Positions 1-13,163 of a stretch of DNA of 64,000 nucleotides are shown in pieces. The notes under the pieces are model-generated. The model had not been told where the DNA came from, did no database searches, and saw nothing but the letters and a program-made list of their open reading frames with translations. Where the stretch lies: the NCBI GenBank assembly GCA_024138015.1, contig JAMXBB010000009.1, positions 15,283,599 to 15,347,598 of the forward strand. Direction: 5' to 3'. The stretch's first letter is position 1. Each line of letters begins with the position of its first letter. Source of the DNA: Lumnitzera littorea. Lineage: Eukaryota; Streptophyta; Magnoliopsida; Myrtales; Combretaceae. The position numbers and the translations under genes are program-made.

Positions 1-1446
1 CTTTAGTGAATCAAGACCATAAACATTCAAAAACACAAGTCACATTATGGAACCATTTTCTATGCTAATCTACAACGTCCATCTTTAACCTTGGTATATC
101 TTCTAATCACCACCATATAGTATCTTGATAAGGAAACTATATAATATCTTATCCATGATTAGATAATGACCGATATATTCCAAATCTCATAGACTTTGAA
201 GGAAATAAAATATATCGAGTACAATCTAAGATATAAAATATAATCAAATAAAATATCCACTTCCTTGAAATTATAAGAAGTTTTTTACTACTATAATATT
301 TGTTTATGCCTAATTTTGGACTGACTCAAAACTTAACTCAAGTACGAGGCTTTGAAGGCCCATGAGCAGCCAAAGGACTAAGCTTGTTGCCCTCTCTAAG
401 TGTTTTGCTCTACTCTAATAGTATCATTTTCATGATCCTAAAGGAGACTTGGTAAGATTGCTTAAAATTTTCATATTACATATACACCCGTAATAAGAAA
501 ATCGTCTTGCAAGTCAAAAATTGTAAGACTTTAAATAATTATTCGCTAGAGTTTCTTATTTTAATTTATTAACATGTTGTAAAATATAAGTAACTATAGA
601 TATCTAATAATTTACAGTTCATCAGAATTGTAGAGAATCGATATCCCTTACCAAATAATAAGATCAAGTAATAAAGACTTAAATTTAAATTTATTGAAGT
701 TACAAAATCTAAATATACAAGTGGTATTTACATTTGAAGTTTCAAATGAACTAAATAATCTCTCTCTAATTTTAGCCTTTAAAACATCTCCATACTTACA
801 CTTGATGTTCGGCTCTTAACCCATGCCTAATTATCTATTAACTTGCAAAAGAAGACTATTGGGGAGTAAGCTATAAGAGCTTAGTGAAATATCCATCGTA
901 CTATACCAACAAGTAGGTTATCAAACAGTTTATTAATAAACATATGAATGCATAAACAGGCAGTATGCAAAACAAAATATATATAGTTGACCGGTACTGC
1001 AAACAACATCGGATTTAATACCCTCCAATATAAGGGTTAGAAATATATCAATACTAATTACAATCGAGCTCTAGCACTTGAGTTTTTAACAATATATAAA
1101 TATATATAGAAATTCCCTATTTTACGAAATAGGTTTCTATTTCCAACAGTCAGTAGTATACACATTTCTAGGTTTAGAGATAAGGTGACCCTTACAGTCC
1201 ACACTCACACCTTATAGTAGTCGTTTCTAAACGCGACCCCCAGCCATCCACGACTAGTGTCTCCAATGCCAGTAAAACCTGTGAGCCAAGGGTAAAGTCT
1301 TGTTATACTAATGTTCTTGTACTATACTAATCAAATCATATGGAAATTCATCCTTCCAAAGCCCTTCATTACCAACTGCATGAGGTGATGGCTGTAACAT
1401 TATATGTAATGTTTGTGCTTATACATGATCCGTATAATTTAAGTAT
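1..1446. repeat. LTR-like repeat, copy A (cut by window start)
   Basis: This stretch is nearly the same as 2576-4005 in the same orientation, with a constant offset of about 2575 bases. The match begins at CTTTAGTGAATC and ends near CGTATAATTTAAG. The small differences are mostly substitutions, so the duplication is fairly recent. The left end of the unit lies outside the window. It has no coding potential; the T-rich reading frame across its end is low-complexity. It is probably an LTR or a tandemly duplicated element fragment. Confidence 0.8.
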
Positions 1447-1936
1447 TAAACACAAGACCCATGACTCCTTTCTAATATTGAGACCAAGTGTACCATTAGG
1501 TAGTTGGCTTATGTCTTGTCCATATATACAATTAAATTATATGTATAGACAAGATCGGCCTGGACTAGATGTTAATCTAAGCCTATACCTAAAATCCTCT
1601 TTATTATTTTTATTATTTAAGGTCCAAAAAGTACTTAAGCTATTAAAACTATCTATTTCTTTTTTCTTATTTTTTATTTTTTTTTCTAAATTTTCTATTT
1701 TTTTAATGTTTTTTCTAAATTTTCTACCTTTTGGGTTTTTTTTTTTCTAAAATTTTTATTTTTTTATATATTTTCTCTAAATTTTCTCTTTTTTTATTTT
1801 CTAGATTTTCTATTTTTTGAACATTTTAAAATTTTCTATTTTTTTGTGCTTTTTTTTTCTTCTAAATTTGGTACCTTTATCCTCTACTCTAAAAAATTTT
1901 TAAAATACAAAAGAGATAAAAATGGGGTGTCTACAA
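1447..1936 (-). repeat. Fragment resembling the Tat/Ogre-like LTR of the right flank
   Basis: The T-rich block with repeated TTTTCTAAATTTTC motifs ends at TGTCTACAA (1928-1936). The end of the LTR at 57689-57697 shows the same arrangement, with a similar T-rich block followed by TGTCTACAA. On the minus strand this reads TTGTAGACAC, a common LTR start, and it is preceded by an A-rich tract. It is probably a truncated LTR of the same or a sister family. The composition is simple, so the match could partly be coincidence. Confidence 0.4.
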
Positions 1937-2250
1937 TACTGTTTTTTTTTTATTAACTACTTAGACAATTAGTTAATTCCTCTTGTCTACCATGTTTTCT
2001 TGATAACCTCCTTATAACCCTTTTGATTTAACTAGGAATTTTCATATCTAAAAATTCTTAGATGCTTTTGATCACATTTACAACAAGAGATAAGTGATGA
2101 CACCTTAGCTCATCTCTAATCGTACACCTATTAGTAGAGGATTCATATTGATACCATTTATTATATCCTAGACTTGGGTAAGATAGACAATAACCAGTCC
2201 AATAAGCTTGCCTTGCCATACCCCTTAGTTTTCCTTCTTTTGACATAGTA

Positions 2251-4005
2251 TGTAGCATAATACACACTCAATATTCGTGAAAATAAACTTTTCAACAATT
2301 TAAAATATTTAAACATTCTCAATATACAAGGTTAAGAAATAATCCTAACAAAATGAAAATTACATAAGAAATGTCTAAAAAGTACATAAAAATAAATCTT
2401 CCTAATGGCTTTAGAAAATCTATTTCCTTTTCTATAAAGATTGTAATATCTTTGAGGACCAAATAGGGAAACAAAATATATGAAAGATAAAGACGAATAA
2501 TCTATAAGTTGAAGGTGTGATGGTATAAACATCCCAAAATCAGAAGTTGAACTTAATAGTGGAATCATCCTAAAGCTTTAGTGAATCGAGACCATAAATA
2601 TTCAAAAACACAAGTCACATTATGGAACCATTTTCTATGCTAATCTACAACATCCATCTTTAACCTTGGTATATCTTCTAATCACCACCATATAGTATCT
2701 TGATAAGGAAGCTATATAATATCTTGTCCATGATTAGATAATGACCGATATATTCCAAATCCCATGGACTTTGAAGGAAATAAAATATATCAAGTACAAT
2801 CTAAGATATAAGATATAATCAAATAAAATATCCACTTCCTTGAAATTATAAGAAGTCTTTGACTACTATGACATTTGTTTATGCCTAATTTTGGACTGAC
2901 TTAAAACTTAACTTAAGTACGAGGCTCTGAAGGCCTATGAGTAGCCAAAGGACTAAGCTCGTTGCCTTCTCTAAGTGTTTCGCTCTGCTCCAATAGTGTC
3001 GTTTTTATGACCCTCAAGGGGGCTTAGTAAGATTGCTTAAAATTTTCATATTACGTATGCACCCGTAATAAGAAAATTATCTTGCAAGTTAGAGATTGTA
3101 AGATTCTAAATAATTATTTACTAGAGTTTTTTATTTTAATTTATTAACATTTCGTAAAATATAAGTAACTATATATATCCAATAATTTATAGTTCATCAG
3201 AACCGCAGAGAATCGATATCCCCTACCAAATAATAAGATCAAGTAGTAAAGACTTAAATTTAAATTTATTGAAATTACAAAATCTAAATATACAAGTGGT
3301 ATTTACATTTGAAGTTTCAAATGAACTAAACAATCTCTCTCTAATTTTAGCCCTTAAAACATCTCAATACTTACACTTGACGCTCGGCTCTTAACCCATG
3401 CCCAATTATCTATCAACTTGTAAAAGAAAACTATTGGGGAGTAAGTTATAAAAGCTTAGTGAGATATCCCCTGTACTATACCAACAAGTAGGTTATCAAA
3501 CAGTTTATTAATAAACATATGAATACATAAATAAGCAGTATGCAAAACAAAATATATGTAGTTGACTGGTACTGTATATAATATCGGATTTATCACCCTC
3601 CAAAATAAGTGTTAGAAATATATCAACACTAATCACAATCGAGCTCTAGTAATTGAGTTTTTAACAATATAGGAATTCCCTATTTTGCGAAATAGGTTTC
3701 TATTTCCAACAGTCAATAGTATACACATTTCTAGGTTTAGAGATGAGGTGATCCCTACAGTCTACACTCACACCTTATAGCAGTCGTTTCTAAATGCGAC
3801 CCCCAGCCATCCACAGTTAGTATCTCCAGCGCTAGTAAAACCTATGAGCTAAGGGTAAGGTCTTGTTATACTAATGTTTTTGCACTATACTAATCAAATC
3901 ATATGGGAATCCATCCCTCCAAGGCTCTTCATTACCAATTGCGTGAGGTGACGGTCGAAACATTATATATAATGTTTGTGCTATAATCCATATAATTTAA
4001 GTTAA
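2251..4005. repeat. LTR-like repeat, copy B (full unit, about 1.75 kb)
   Basis: The unit begins TGTAGCATAA at 2251. Its first ~630 bases match 10193-10880, which begins TGTAGCATGA, and its last ~1430 bases match copy A. The shared left border at TGTAGCAT in two otherwise different contexts marks a real element end. Read on the minus strand it ends in CTACA, consistent with an LTR. No protein is encoded. Confidence 0.75.
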
Positions 4006-7000
4006 GTAAAAAATGATTAAGTCAATTTATGAGGTGATCAATCAATATTAATAAACCATTTAATTATACAGTAATAAATCAAGCAATCAATTATTCAGTT
4101 ATTATGTTTCACAACCTTTTACACAATATATAATTAGTATTTAAGTACATACATAACTCGAACCCCCATGCATCAAATTATTAATATTTATTTTTTGTGC
4201 ATTAACTACAAGTACAAAATAAGTATAGAGTTATCGGGAGTACTTACTTTGTCATTGATTCTATCGATAGTCGTAATATTCCACTGGATAAGTTAGTATT
4301 CATATCGATATCACCTGACATTTAGAAAATATGAAAGGTAATAAGTATCTAAGTAGAATAACTAAGCTATTCATATAATTGGTACTAATTACTTAATTTA
4401 GTTATCTATCTTAATGATATGCTTGGTTCGAGCTTTTTTTTCTTTCATCGTGCATAATTTTTTCAATTTAATTCTGATTTTTATGAACTTATAGTCAATT
4501 TTCATCGTTTCAAACGTACTTTCTCGTAGCGAAGTTTGTTTTGGACATTCTAACTTACATTTTCTATTATGATATAAAAAAATTACGAAATTAATTATTT
4601 TGACTTAAGTAATTATAAAATATTATTTTAAGCTTTTATTGGTATAATTACGGTTTAATAAATATTTAAATCTCATATTTTGTAATTTTCTCATTTTTAA
4701 GTCTATTTTACTATAATTACCTATTTTTGCTAATTTTTTAGGTTTAGGACTTATTTAATTCATTTTTTATACTTTATTAATTTTCTAATTAATTAATTAT
4801 TATTTTTAATTATGAATTTAATTAAATTTAGCTAAGTGATGACGTGGCATGATAAGGGAATGGCACGTGTCACTTTTGAATATTTTACATATTTTGAATA
4901 TTTTTTCTATTTGTATTTTTACATAATATATACATAATTATATTTATTAGTATATTTTATTATGTACTCCATCTTCTTTAAGATTCACGGCTTATGTTTA
5001 TATATTTATAGTACTATACTTTATTTATTAATTTGTTATTATAGTATATTATACTTATATTATCTAAATATACTTATATATTGATTTATACTATACTATT
5101 AATATATGTATTTTATACGTATATGCATACTTATGTAATATGATCATATAATTAAAAATATACTACATATGCTATACATAAGAGTACACATACACACACA
5201 CATACACACAACCATAATTATATATATATTAAAATACTTAATATGCATAATATTATACATAAATACTTATGCATATAGTACCACGGCCACATATATATAT
5301 ATATATTGAAAATACATAGTAAAGTACTATTAGATACATATGTACATACATACATATATATACTGAACATATACTCTATATTACTATACTATACTAGTAT
5401 TTTATACTTTATAAATATATGTACATAATTTTGGTTACATACATATATATATATATATATATATACATAAGTAAGGAAAATACATAATATATATATTATT
5501 ATATATGCATGCACAGATGTTAATATACATAAACTTCTTATACTTAAATATTTTGTAGAATCCAATATGCCATGTATATACATGTAAATATACTTTAGTA
5601 TCCATACACATATAAACATACATAAACAAAAAAAATACTAATATTACATATATCTCTATGTTACATAATCTTATATTACATATAAATTCTACAAAATAAA
5701 AGTATGCACAAGAATACGTAATGAGGATTAATATAAAATAAATATATTATACATACTAGCTACCTATTTTCCTTAGTAAATTGAATGAAATAGAGATGAC
5801 AATGCTCCTTTTTCTTCTTCTTCTTGATTCAATTGTTGACTTTTGGAAGCAAAAGGAATTAAAAGGAAAAGGACTTGAGTTTTACGGTTGGGAAAGAAAA
5901 AGGATGTGTGGGGTTTTGTTTGTTGTGTTGAAAATAAAGTGTATGTGGTTTATTCCCCAATGCATGAACAAGGGCAAGGGAAAATAGGAAAAGATAAATT
6001 GGTTAAGGAAGAGAAGAGATAAAGCAAAATAAGTAATCAATTGGACAATCCATGTACTTTATCTTTTGTACATGATCATCTCATGTTAAAAGCAATTGGT
6101 TTACATGTGTACACCAAACTTTCTAGAAGTGGGATGTGGAAGAAAAAGGCAAATGGGATGTGGAAGAGAAGGAAAAAAATGATAAAGAAAAATTATAATT
6201 TCCAAAGATAAATCATAAAATAATAATAATTAAATAATATTTAAAATTTATTAATTAAATTGTTACTCGTTATGTTTATAATATTTACGAGTTATTTCAA
6301 CGTGTTCGCTAATATTTGTACGCGATTATGGGTACGAGTCGATAATTACAATCGACTAAGATTTTATTACTATTAAGTTACATTTATTCATTTTATAAGC
6401 TTAAAGTTATAATTTTAGGGTTTTCATTAAATTCAAGTTTTATTTCTGATATTCTTGTGTAAATAAGATTTAGGGTTTTTATACACGATTTAGGTTTTGA
6501 TCGAATTTCTATGGTTTTTATTACTTATAATATATTTAAATTTATAATTTAATAGAATTTTTATCTTACTCGGCCTTATCTACTCATGAGGTTATCTACA
6601 ATATTATAGTTTAATTCTACTCACAATTAGCTAAATTCATGAGGTTTACGGTCTCTACCCTCAAACATTGCAAGAGCTTGTACTCCGAAGACTCAAGTAG
6701 CCACCTTAGTGAGCTTAAAGTTTAAAGACTTACCCCACTTTCGATGACTTAACCAACCGTTTAGATAAGCCCAAAGTACGAAGAGTCACACCATCACCAA
6801 GTTTGAGCACACTACATGAGTGTATCTCTCATTACTGTGACCTCCCCCTTTGAGCCCAACTTATTAATCGTAGTTTGGTCGTATCCTCTATTCCTCCTCT
6901 TTAACCTTTCTTGTCTTTAGAGCTTACGTCCTTCCCTAGCTCATTAATTATGACCTGACATTTGTAGTATATCTAACACACCCGACATAATTTGAAGGTA

Positions 7001-7729
7001 TCAAAACCCTAGATTATAGACATAGTTGCCAACATAGTCGTGGCTAATCAATGCCTAAAGCCACCCTGTTAGCTCCACGACATGTGTTCCCTGCTAGCTG
7101 CCAGTATGAGTGAGACTTGAGCCAACACATGTCACAGGTAACTGTACTCCTTACACTATAAGTAGTGCAAGGAACCAATAAGTAAGGAGATTTGGATCTT
7201 ACTCACTTGGCATCATCCTTGATATTGAAAACCTTATTATACTTGAGAACCATCCCTGAGGATATGTGACGCTTGGATAACCCTTAACATCCTCCTTTCA
7301 TCATCCTCTTTGCTAACTTAAGCATCAAAGGGCCTTCATGGACACACCCGCATGGGGCTTTTTGCAAGTGACACGGAGTAAGGAGATTAGCCTAAAGAGA
7401 AGTCCATCGGTACTCTAACTAAAGGAAGTGAAGCTTGAACCTCCCAAATCTTACTACACTTAGTTGATTCAACCATAATCAACAACATTTATGAAACAAC
7501 TAATGACTAAACAATAAAAATAATAGAAATGGAAAACTAATTGTATAGAATCAAGACTCAAAATTAGAAACATCGGTCATGACTAGAAACCTTTAGTCAC
7601 TTAACTTAGAAGCTTAGTTTCAAAATCAAAGTACAACTGAATGAGAATGGAATGTGAAATATCGCAAGAAGATTGCAAGTTAAAAGCTTCTCCAAGAAGG
7701 CATAAAGTTTTATTCTAATTTGCATGGAT
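4006..7729. other. AT-rich intergenic DNA, no gene seen
   Basis: I find no coding signal here. At 5160-5480 the sequence is dominated by TA and CA simple repeats. Around 4840-4875 is a G-box-like ACGTGTC in an otherwise non-genic context. From 6550 to 7560 the base composition becomes more balanced and looks like decayed LTR sequence, but I could not assign a family. Confidence 0.5.
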
Positions 7730-10192
7730 AACTGCCTATGTTAGTCTCCCCCACTTGGAAAAAAACTCGACCTCAAGTTTTCTAAGGAACTTGCTTCCTC
7801 TTAACTATAAGAATTTGAATTAGTTTTGCATTTCTAATAAGATCAAATGTATATTTGCAACTTAAAGAAAGTTAAATAAGAATATTTTTTCATCTTAAGC
7901 TAAGGCTCTGCTATCACATTCTTCAAAATATGCTTTGCAAATCCACTTTTGACATGCAACTCCTATAACATTACAACATTAATTCTTTGGCTATCCACTC
8001 ACCTATTACATCTCATAAACCTAATCAATCAACAAGGCTAAGCTACACATTCCATAGCTTTAAATACATACTCTCCAAGCAAAACATGGCTTCCTTCCAT
8101 TCATCAAGTGTTTTACCACTCAAATCCTTATGATCAAACCAAACAATAAGCTTATGTAATGGAACAATAATTAGCAATAATCCCCTATTGTTCTTGAAAA
8201 GGTCATCTTGCTTATAATATGGAATAATGCATGCTTTCAGCACCTTATAGAATTATAGTCTTCCATAATACCCATAAATTTATAAACAAGTTTCATGCGG
8301 AACCATCTTTGGCACACTACTTACAAGAACATGTATCATGTCATGCCAAAATAAACACCCTTCACTAAGGTGTAGATTATCCATGGACTTGTCACATGTC
8401 CTCCTAATCACAATGAAACACCAATACCTGTCACTCTCTCCATAATCATGACAACAATCACCAATGAGCAACCCTCGTGTTTGCATGATAGTAGAACTAT
8501 AAGACCCAAACTCTAGTAAACGAAAGAAAATCAAACATCTTCAATTGCAACATGTGAATGTGCAAATAGTCATAAATCATTTTTTATTTCCAAATAACTA
8601 CAGTCATATCTCTCATCATATTCATCCAACAAAGAGACTTTTGATATATTATACCAATGCAACACCTCTCATCATGCATTACTTTATCCCTTTTCATAAA
8701 CAATCTTCTCATACATTTTTCAACACCATAACGTAAATATCTACCAGATAGATGATATTCATTCACTATAATTCCATACCAACAAATATTCACAATATTG
8801 ACAACACATGTAACAATAGCAAAGCATTCCTTAGTCAATATAGGATCGTTTAATATGGAATTTAAGGCATTAATAAAAATATACCTCCAATATGATGTCT
8901 CTAAAATCTATTTCCACTAACTGCCTTACTTGTAAAGAAGAAATAGGCTCCAACCTATTAGTGCCTCCACCACTCATCTCTTTTTGAGTTGACAACAGAT
9001 GCTCCTCATTAGGCAAGCCCAACTTTTTATGATTATCATAGCTTTTGCTTAAGTTTAGTTGAATTGTCTCCACTTTATCATAATTATCCTCCACAACCTC
9101 ATCATCCTTTACTTCCAATATATTTTCACTCTCTTCAATAATTTTTAGTAGGGGTTCTAGAACTACAATTTCTTCCTTATCTTTAGTTTCACAAACCTCC
9201 TCCTCATCAACATTTGGCTCATAGTAACCTTCCTCCTTACAAACTCCTCTCTTCACTTACCAAATTACAATATTTATCAACCCCGACCACTTCTATAGGA
9301 AATTGCTCCTAAGTATCTACTATATCCTTTTGATAACTCATATTACCAATATTGCTTCTCATTACTTCTGAATTTTGATTCGTGTGGTAGCTTTTGAGTT
9401 CTCCTTCCTTCCAATTTGTTTAACTACTTCTACTCTCCCTTGTATTCACTTCCAACATTGGGCTTATATATATAGAATGAGATTTGCTCATAATCTAAGA
9501 GTGAATGCTTTCTCTAGAATATTTCATTATCAACTATGTTCTTACTAAACCCTTTCCTTCTCACTCTCTCTTAGATTTAATTCTTTCTTGCCATGCTAAT
9601 GCTTTACCTTCCAATCTACTAGCCACCAATTTGACTCTCTTAGCTAGTAAGTCTCCCAATAATCAATTAATCAACTGACATCTACAATCCAATCTTTAGA
9701 TTCTTTTGTACCCAAATTTCCATTAAAGTAAGGAAGATTTGCCTTGAATGAAAAATTCCCATAGTCTCTATCAACTCCTCTACAAGCATCTCTCCTTCTA
9801 TACTCTTGATAAGGTGTTGACGAGCAAATATGTATTATCAAATTCATCTATAGTTGTCATTACCATGATCATAGGCATATTGCCCACAAATAGGAATAGA
9901 TCTATCAAGAGGGTCACTACAAGTCATGTCTACCCCTAGCTTTCTATTAGTATTCTACGTCCTATATACTCCATCTCCCAAAACATCTAGATGATCTATA
10001 GTTTCATCAAAACATTCCTTGAAATGTCATAATTTGTACTCTATTTGTTGTCCTAAAGATTGCTCCAAACATTGCAACACAATTTTAGTTTTGCCTCCTT
10101 AAACCAGGACGCGAACCTCTTGAACACCATCATGAGGATTGTAAACATTGCCACTAGTAGACATCCTTACTGTAATACCAACTAACTTAGAG
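7730..10192 (-). mobile_element. Decayed Ty3/gypsy retrotransposon internal region (Gag, pol mostly lost)
   Basis: On the minus strand, downstream of the LTR-like block at 10193-10880, TTGGTATTACAG (about 10170-10182) resembles a tRNA-Met primer binding site. A broken Gag follows: an ATG near 10165 starts MSTSGNVYNPHDG, then come the pieces LPYFNGNLGTKESKDWIVDV, KLVASRLEGKALAWQ and an acidic stretch at 9256-8870. FNGN and KLVA..L.G.A..W are hallmarks of gypsy Gag. Near 7740 the frame LEVEFFPSGGD followed by AAGTGGGGGAGA looks like a pol end and polypurine tract. Stops and frameshifts are frequent. Reverse transcriptase and integrase are not recognisable, so most of pol is deleted. Confidence 0.65.
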
Positions 10193-10880
10193 TGTAGCAT
10201 GATAGGTATACGATATGTGTGAAAATAAACTTTTCAAAAATTCATAATATTCAATCATTCTCAATAAGACATGGTATAGCCTATTTATAGACAAGAAAGA
10301 ATCTTAACAATATGAAAATTACATAAGAAATATCTTGATATCTTAGTATCTAAGATAGCACATAGAAAGAAATCTTTCTAATAACTTAGGAGAATTTATT
10401 TTCTTATTTATAAAGATTCTAATATCTTTGAGTGCCAAATAAGAAAATAAAATATATGAAAGATAAAGACAAATAATCTATAAACTGAAGGTGTCGTGGA
10501 ATAAATATCCCAAAATCGGAAGTTGAACCTGAAAACAATATCACCCAAAAGCTTCAGAATATTCAAAACCACAAGTCATATCTTAGAAGCATGTTCTTTC
10601 CATGCTATCTATAGCATCCATCTTTAGTTTTAGTCTATTTTCTTGTCACCACCATATCGTATCCTAATAAGGAAACTACTTAATATCTTGTCCATGACTT
10701 AATAATGGCTAATATATTACAAGAATTATTCCTAAGGACTCTAAAGGAAATAAAATACATCATGTAAAATCTAAGACATAAAATACAATCAAATCAAATA
10801 TTGACTTCCCTAAAATTATAAGAAAGAAATATTTGACTACTACCAATGATTCTCATTCTCTTTATATAACATTTGTTTTA
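10193..10880 (-). repeat. Partial LTR-like copy of the 2251-4005 unit
   Basis: It matches 2251-2880 over its whole length with many substitutions, so it is older than the A/B pair. It begins TGTAGCAT on the plus strand. It sits next to the PBS-like site of the Gag remnant, so it is the likely 5' LTR of that minus-strand element, missing more than half its length. No matching copy is visible just beyond the PPT-like site at 7740, so the two LTR ends are not a simple pair. Confidence 0.65.
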
Positions 10881-11044
10881 GATGCACACAACAATACTCC
10901 TACGGTCCTCAAAAAGTAAGTTAATAAACATAACCAAAATGTTCTTCATAACAACATTTTCTAGGTACCATGAAGCGATGTCCTTAAGACAATTGTTAAA
11001 GCCTTCAAAAGAAAATAAACTTTTCGATAGTAATCATATAATGG

Positions 11045-11045
<1 letters not shown>

Positions 11046-11075
<30 letters not shown>
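11046..11075. repeat. (TA)n microsatellite
   Basis: This is an uninterrupted TA dinucleotide run. Other TA runs occur at about 5443-5464, 20567-20587 and 63243-63268. Confidence 0.9.
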
Positions 11076-11078
<3 letters not shown>

Positions 11079-11868
11079 CATATACTTTCGAAGAAATAAA
11101 TGTGTAAAATTCAAAAGGTTTTCTTATTTAACTTTTCAATAAATGCCTCAAAATCACCAACTAATATTCTCCATTTTTTGTTTTAGCCCCTGCAATATGT
11201 AAGGCTCCCAGTTATGGTTCTAGAAAACTCTAGTGGGTCATTCCTCATCATAAACCTGTTTACTAAAGCAATGGCAAATATATTCCATAAACCGTTCATT
11301 TCTGAATAGAGCTCAAGGTATAATCAAATCAACCTCTAAATGGACCCTTTTCCCACAACAGTTTAGTTTCCTACATCAATAATTTAATCAAATCCATGTC
11401 TGGCCAGAAACAATATTGGTGTGGTGGTGATCCTATGGTTGTCCTTGGAGACATTAACAACATTATCCTTTCAATATAGCTGAGGTGTTGCTACGTAAGT
11501 ACATACAGAGGGCGCATGCATGTTTGCCATTTGATTCGTTTATTATCATAACTATATTGACCAAATGAAGGGACCAGAACATAGAAAAATTGATGGGTTT
11601 GCCATGGTCTTACTTTTTGCGAGTATCTTTATGAATTAATTTAATTACAACTCGAAGGTGTGCATGTCAGTTCTTCATGTGCGTGACTTGGTCTATAGGT
11701 TATTTGTGGATGTAAATTTATTATCGAGGGCCAGGGGATGAATTGGGATAATAAAATCAGAATTACCTAGATCCTGCTGGGTCCCTTTTCAGAAAAAATA
11801 AAATAAAATGATAACATAATGCATAAAATGCGTGGATACGTGACCTGGTCTGTTCTATCAGGTAAGAG

Positions 11869-12369
11869 TAGAAGCAATTTGGTTCAGTACGGTTCCTCTT
11901 CTTTATTAAATCGAACCTAATATAATGATTCGATTTTTTTTTTAAATTGAGTCTAACCGTATGGTTTGATTCGGTTCGATCCACGGTTCGAACTGTTTAT
12001 ATTAAATTTTTATTAAACATTTTTATCTTCAATAAATATAAAATTTCAATAGAATTTACTCAACTTAATTTTAATAATTGATGTAAAATTATGATAAAAA
12101 ATAATAAAATATAAAAAATTTAATGAAATTTATAAAGATTAATGGAAAAAAATATAAAATAATTACATATTTTTTTTATTTAGTTAAACGGTTTAGTTTA
12201 GTTCAAAACGATTTGGTTTAATTTGCTTCTTCAAACCAAACTATGAATTGTTTATACACAACCGAATCGAATTATAAATCAAATGATTTATAAAATAATC
12301 AATTTTTCGATTCGATTCGATTCGATTACAATTCAATCCACGATTTATGATTTTTTTATCCAACCCTAC
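11869..12369 (+). mobile_element. TTCGGTTCGG-rich MITE, copy 1
   Basis: It starts at GGTTCAGTACGG and ends at ATCCAACCCTA. The arms are rich in TTCGATTCGG-type motifs, and the core holds TTTTTATTAAACATTTTTATC and a TTGATGTAAAATTATGATA block. The same order of motifs occurs at 19167-19669 (direct) and 12690-13163 (inverted). It is non-autonomous, with no transposase. The ends are set by comparison with the 19.2-kb copy and may be off by about 10 bases. Confidence 0.8.
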
Positions 12370-12689
12370 CATCAAACCTGGATAGTTCGAAGACCCACTG
12401 TAGACCCATTCACCTCGGAACCCATGTCCATGTTTAAGAGCGCCAGTTATGTTTGGGACAAAAAAGGAAAAAGTAAAAGGCATGTGACATGATTAAGTGC
12501 CCCATAAATGTGAAAAATTATTCGTTCAACTGGTGTCATAGGAGCTTAACCTTTGAAAGTATTTGTTCTACTTATTTTGTATCTTTTTTATTGCATTCAT
12601 TTAATAAATTTTTGAGATACTTATATGTATAATTCTATAGAAATTTTAGATGGATTGGGCTTCTTAGACCCTTCTTAAATCAAACCATG

Positions 12690-13163
12690 GTAGCACCCAC
12701 AATTTATGATTCGATTCGATGATATATAAACGGTTCATAGTTCGGTTTAGGGAAGTAAATCGAACCGTATCGTTTAAAACCAAACCAAATCGTTCAGTTA
12801 AATAAAAAAAATTTATACAATTATTTTATACTTTTTTATATATTTTTTTATTAATTTTTTAAAAATTTTCATATCTTGTTATTTTTTATCATAATTTTAT
12901 GTTAATTATTAAGATTAAGTTGAGTAAATTTCATTTGAAATTTTATATTTATTAGAGATAAAAATATGTAGTGAAAATTTGATAAAAATGGTTCGAACCA
13001 TAAATCGAATCGAATCAAACTGAATTGAATCGATTTTAATTATGTTCGAAAAATTTACGAATCGAATCGTAAGTTTGACTTAAAAAAAAAAAAACAAACC
13101 ATTATATTATGTTCAATTTGATAAGAGGAGACGAACTATACCGAACCAAACCGCGCCTACCCT
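12690..13163 (-). mobile_element. TTCGGTTCGG-rich MITE, copy 2 (inverted)
   Basis: Read on the minus strand, this follows copy 1 from the GGTTCGGTATAG end (about 13145) through the Asn/Ile/Lys-codon-like A/T core to the CGAATCATAAAT end (about 12700). With copy 1 it forms an inverted pair about 320 bases apart, so a transcript across both could fold into a long hairpin. Confidence 0.75.

Noticed and set aside
1340..1750. 136-codon plus-strand frame
   Set aside because: The C-terminal half is a Phe/Leu run from T-rich DNA, and the frame crosses a repeat border.
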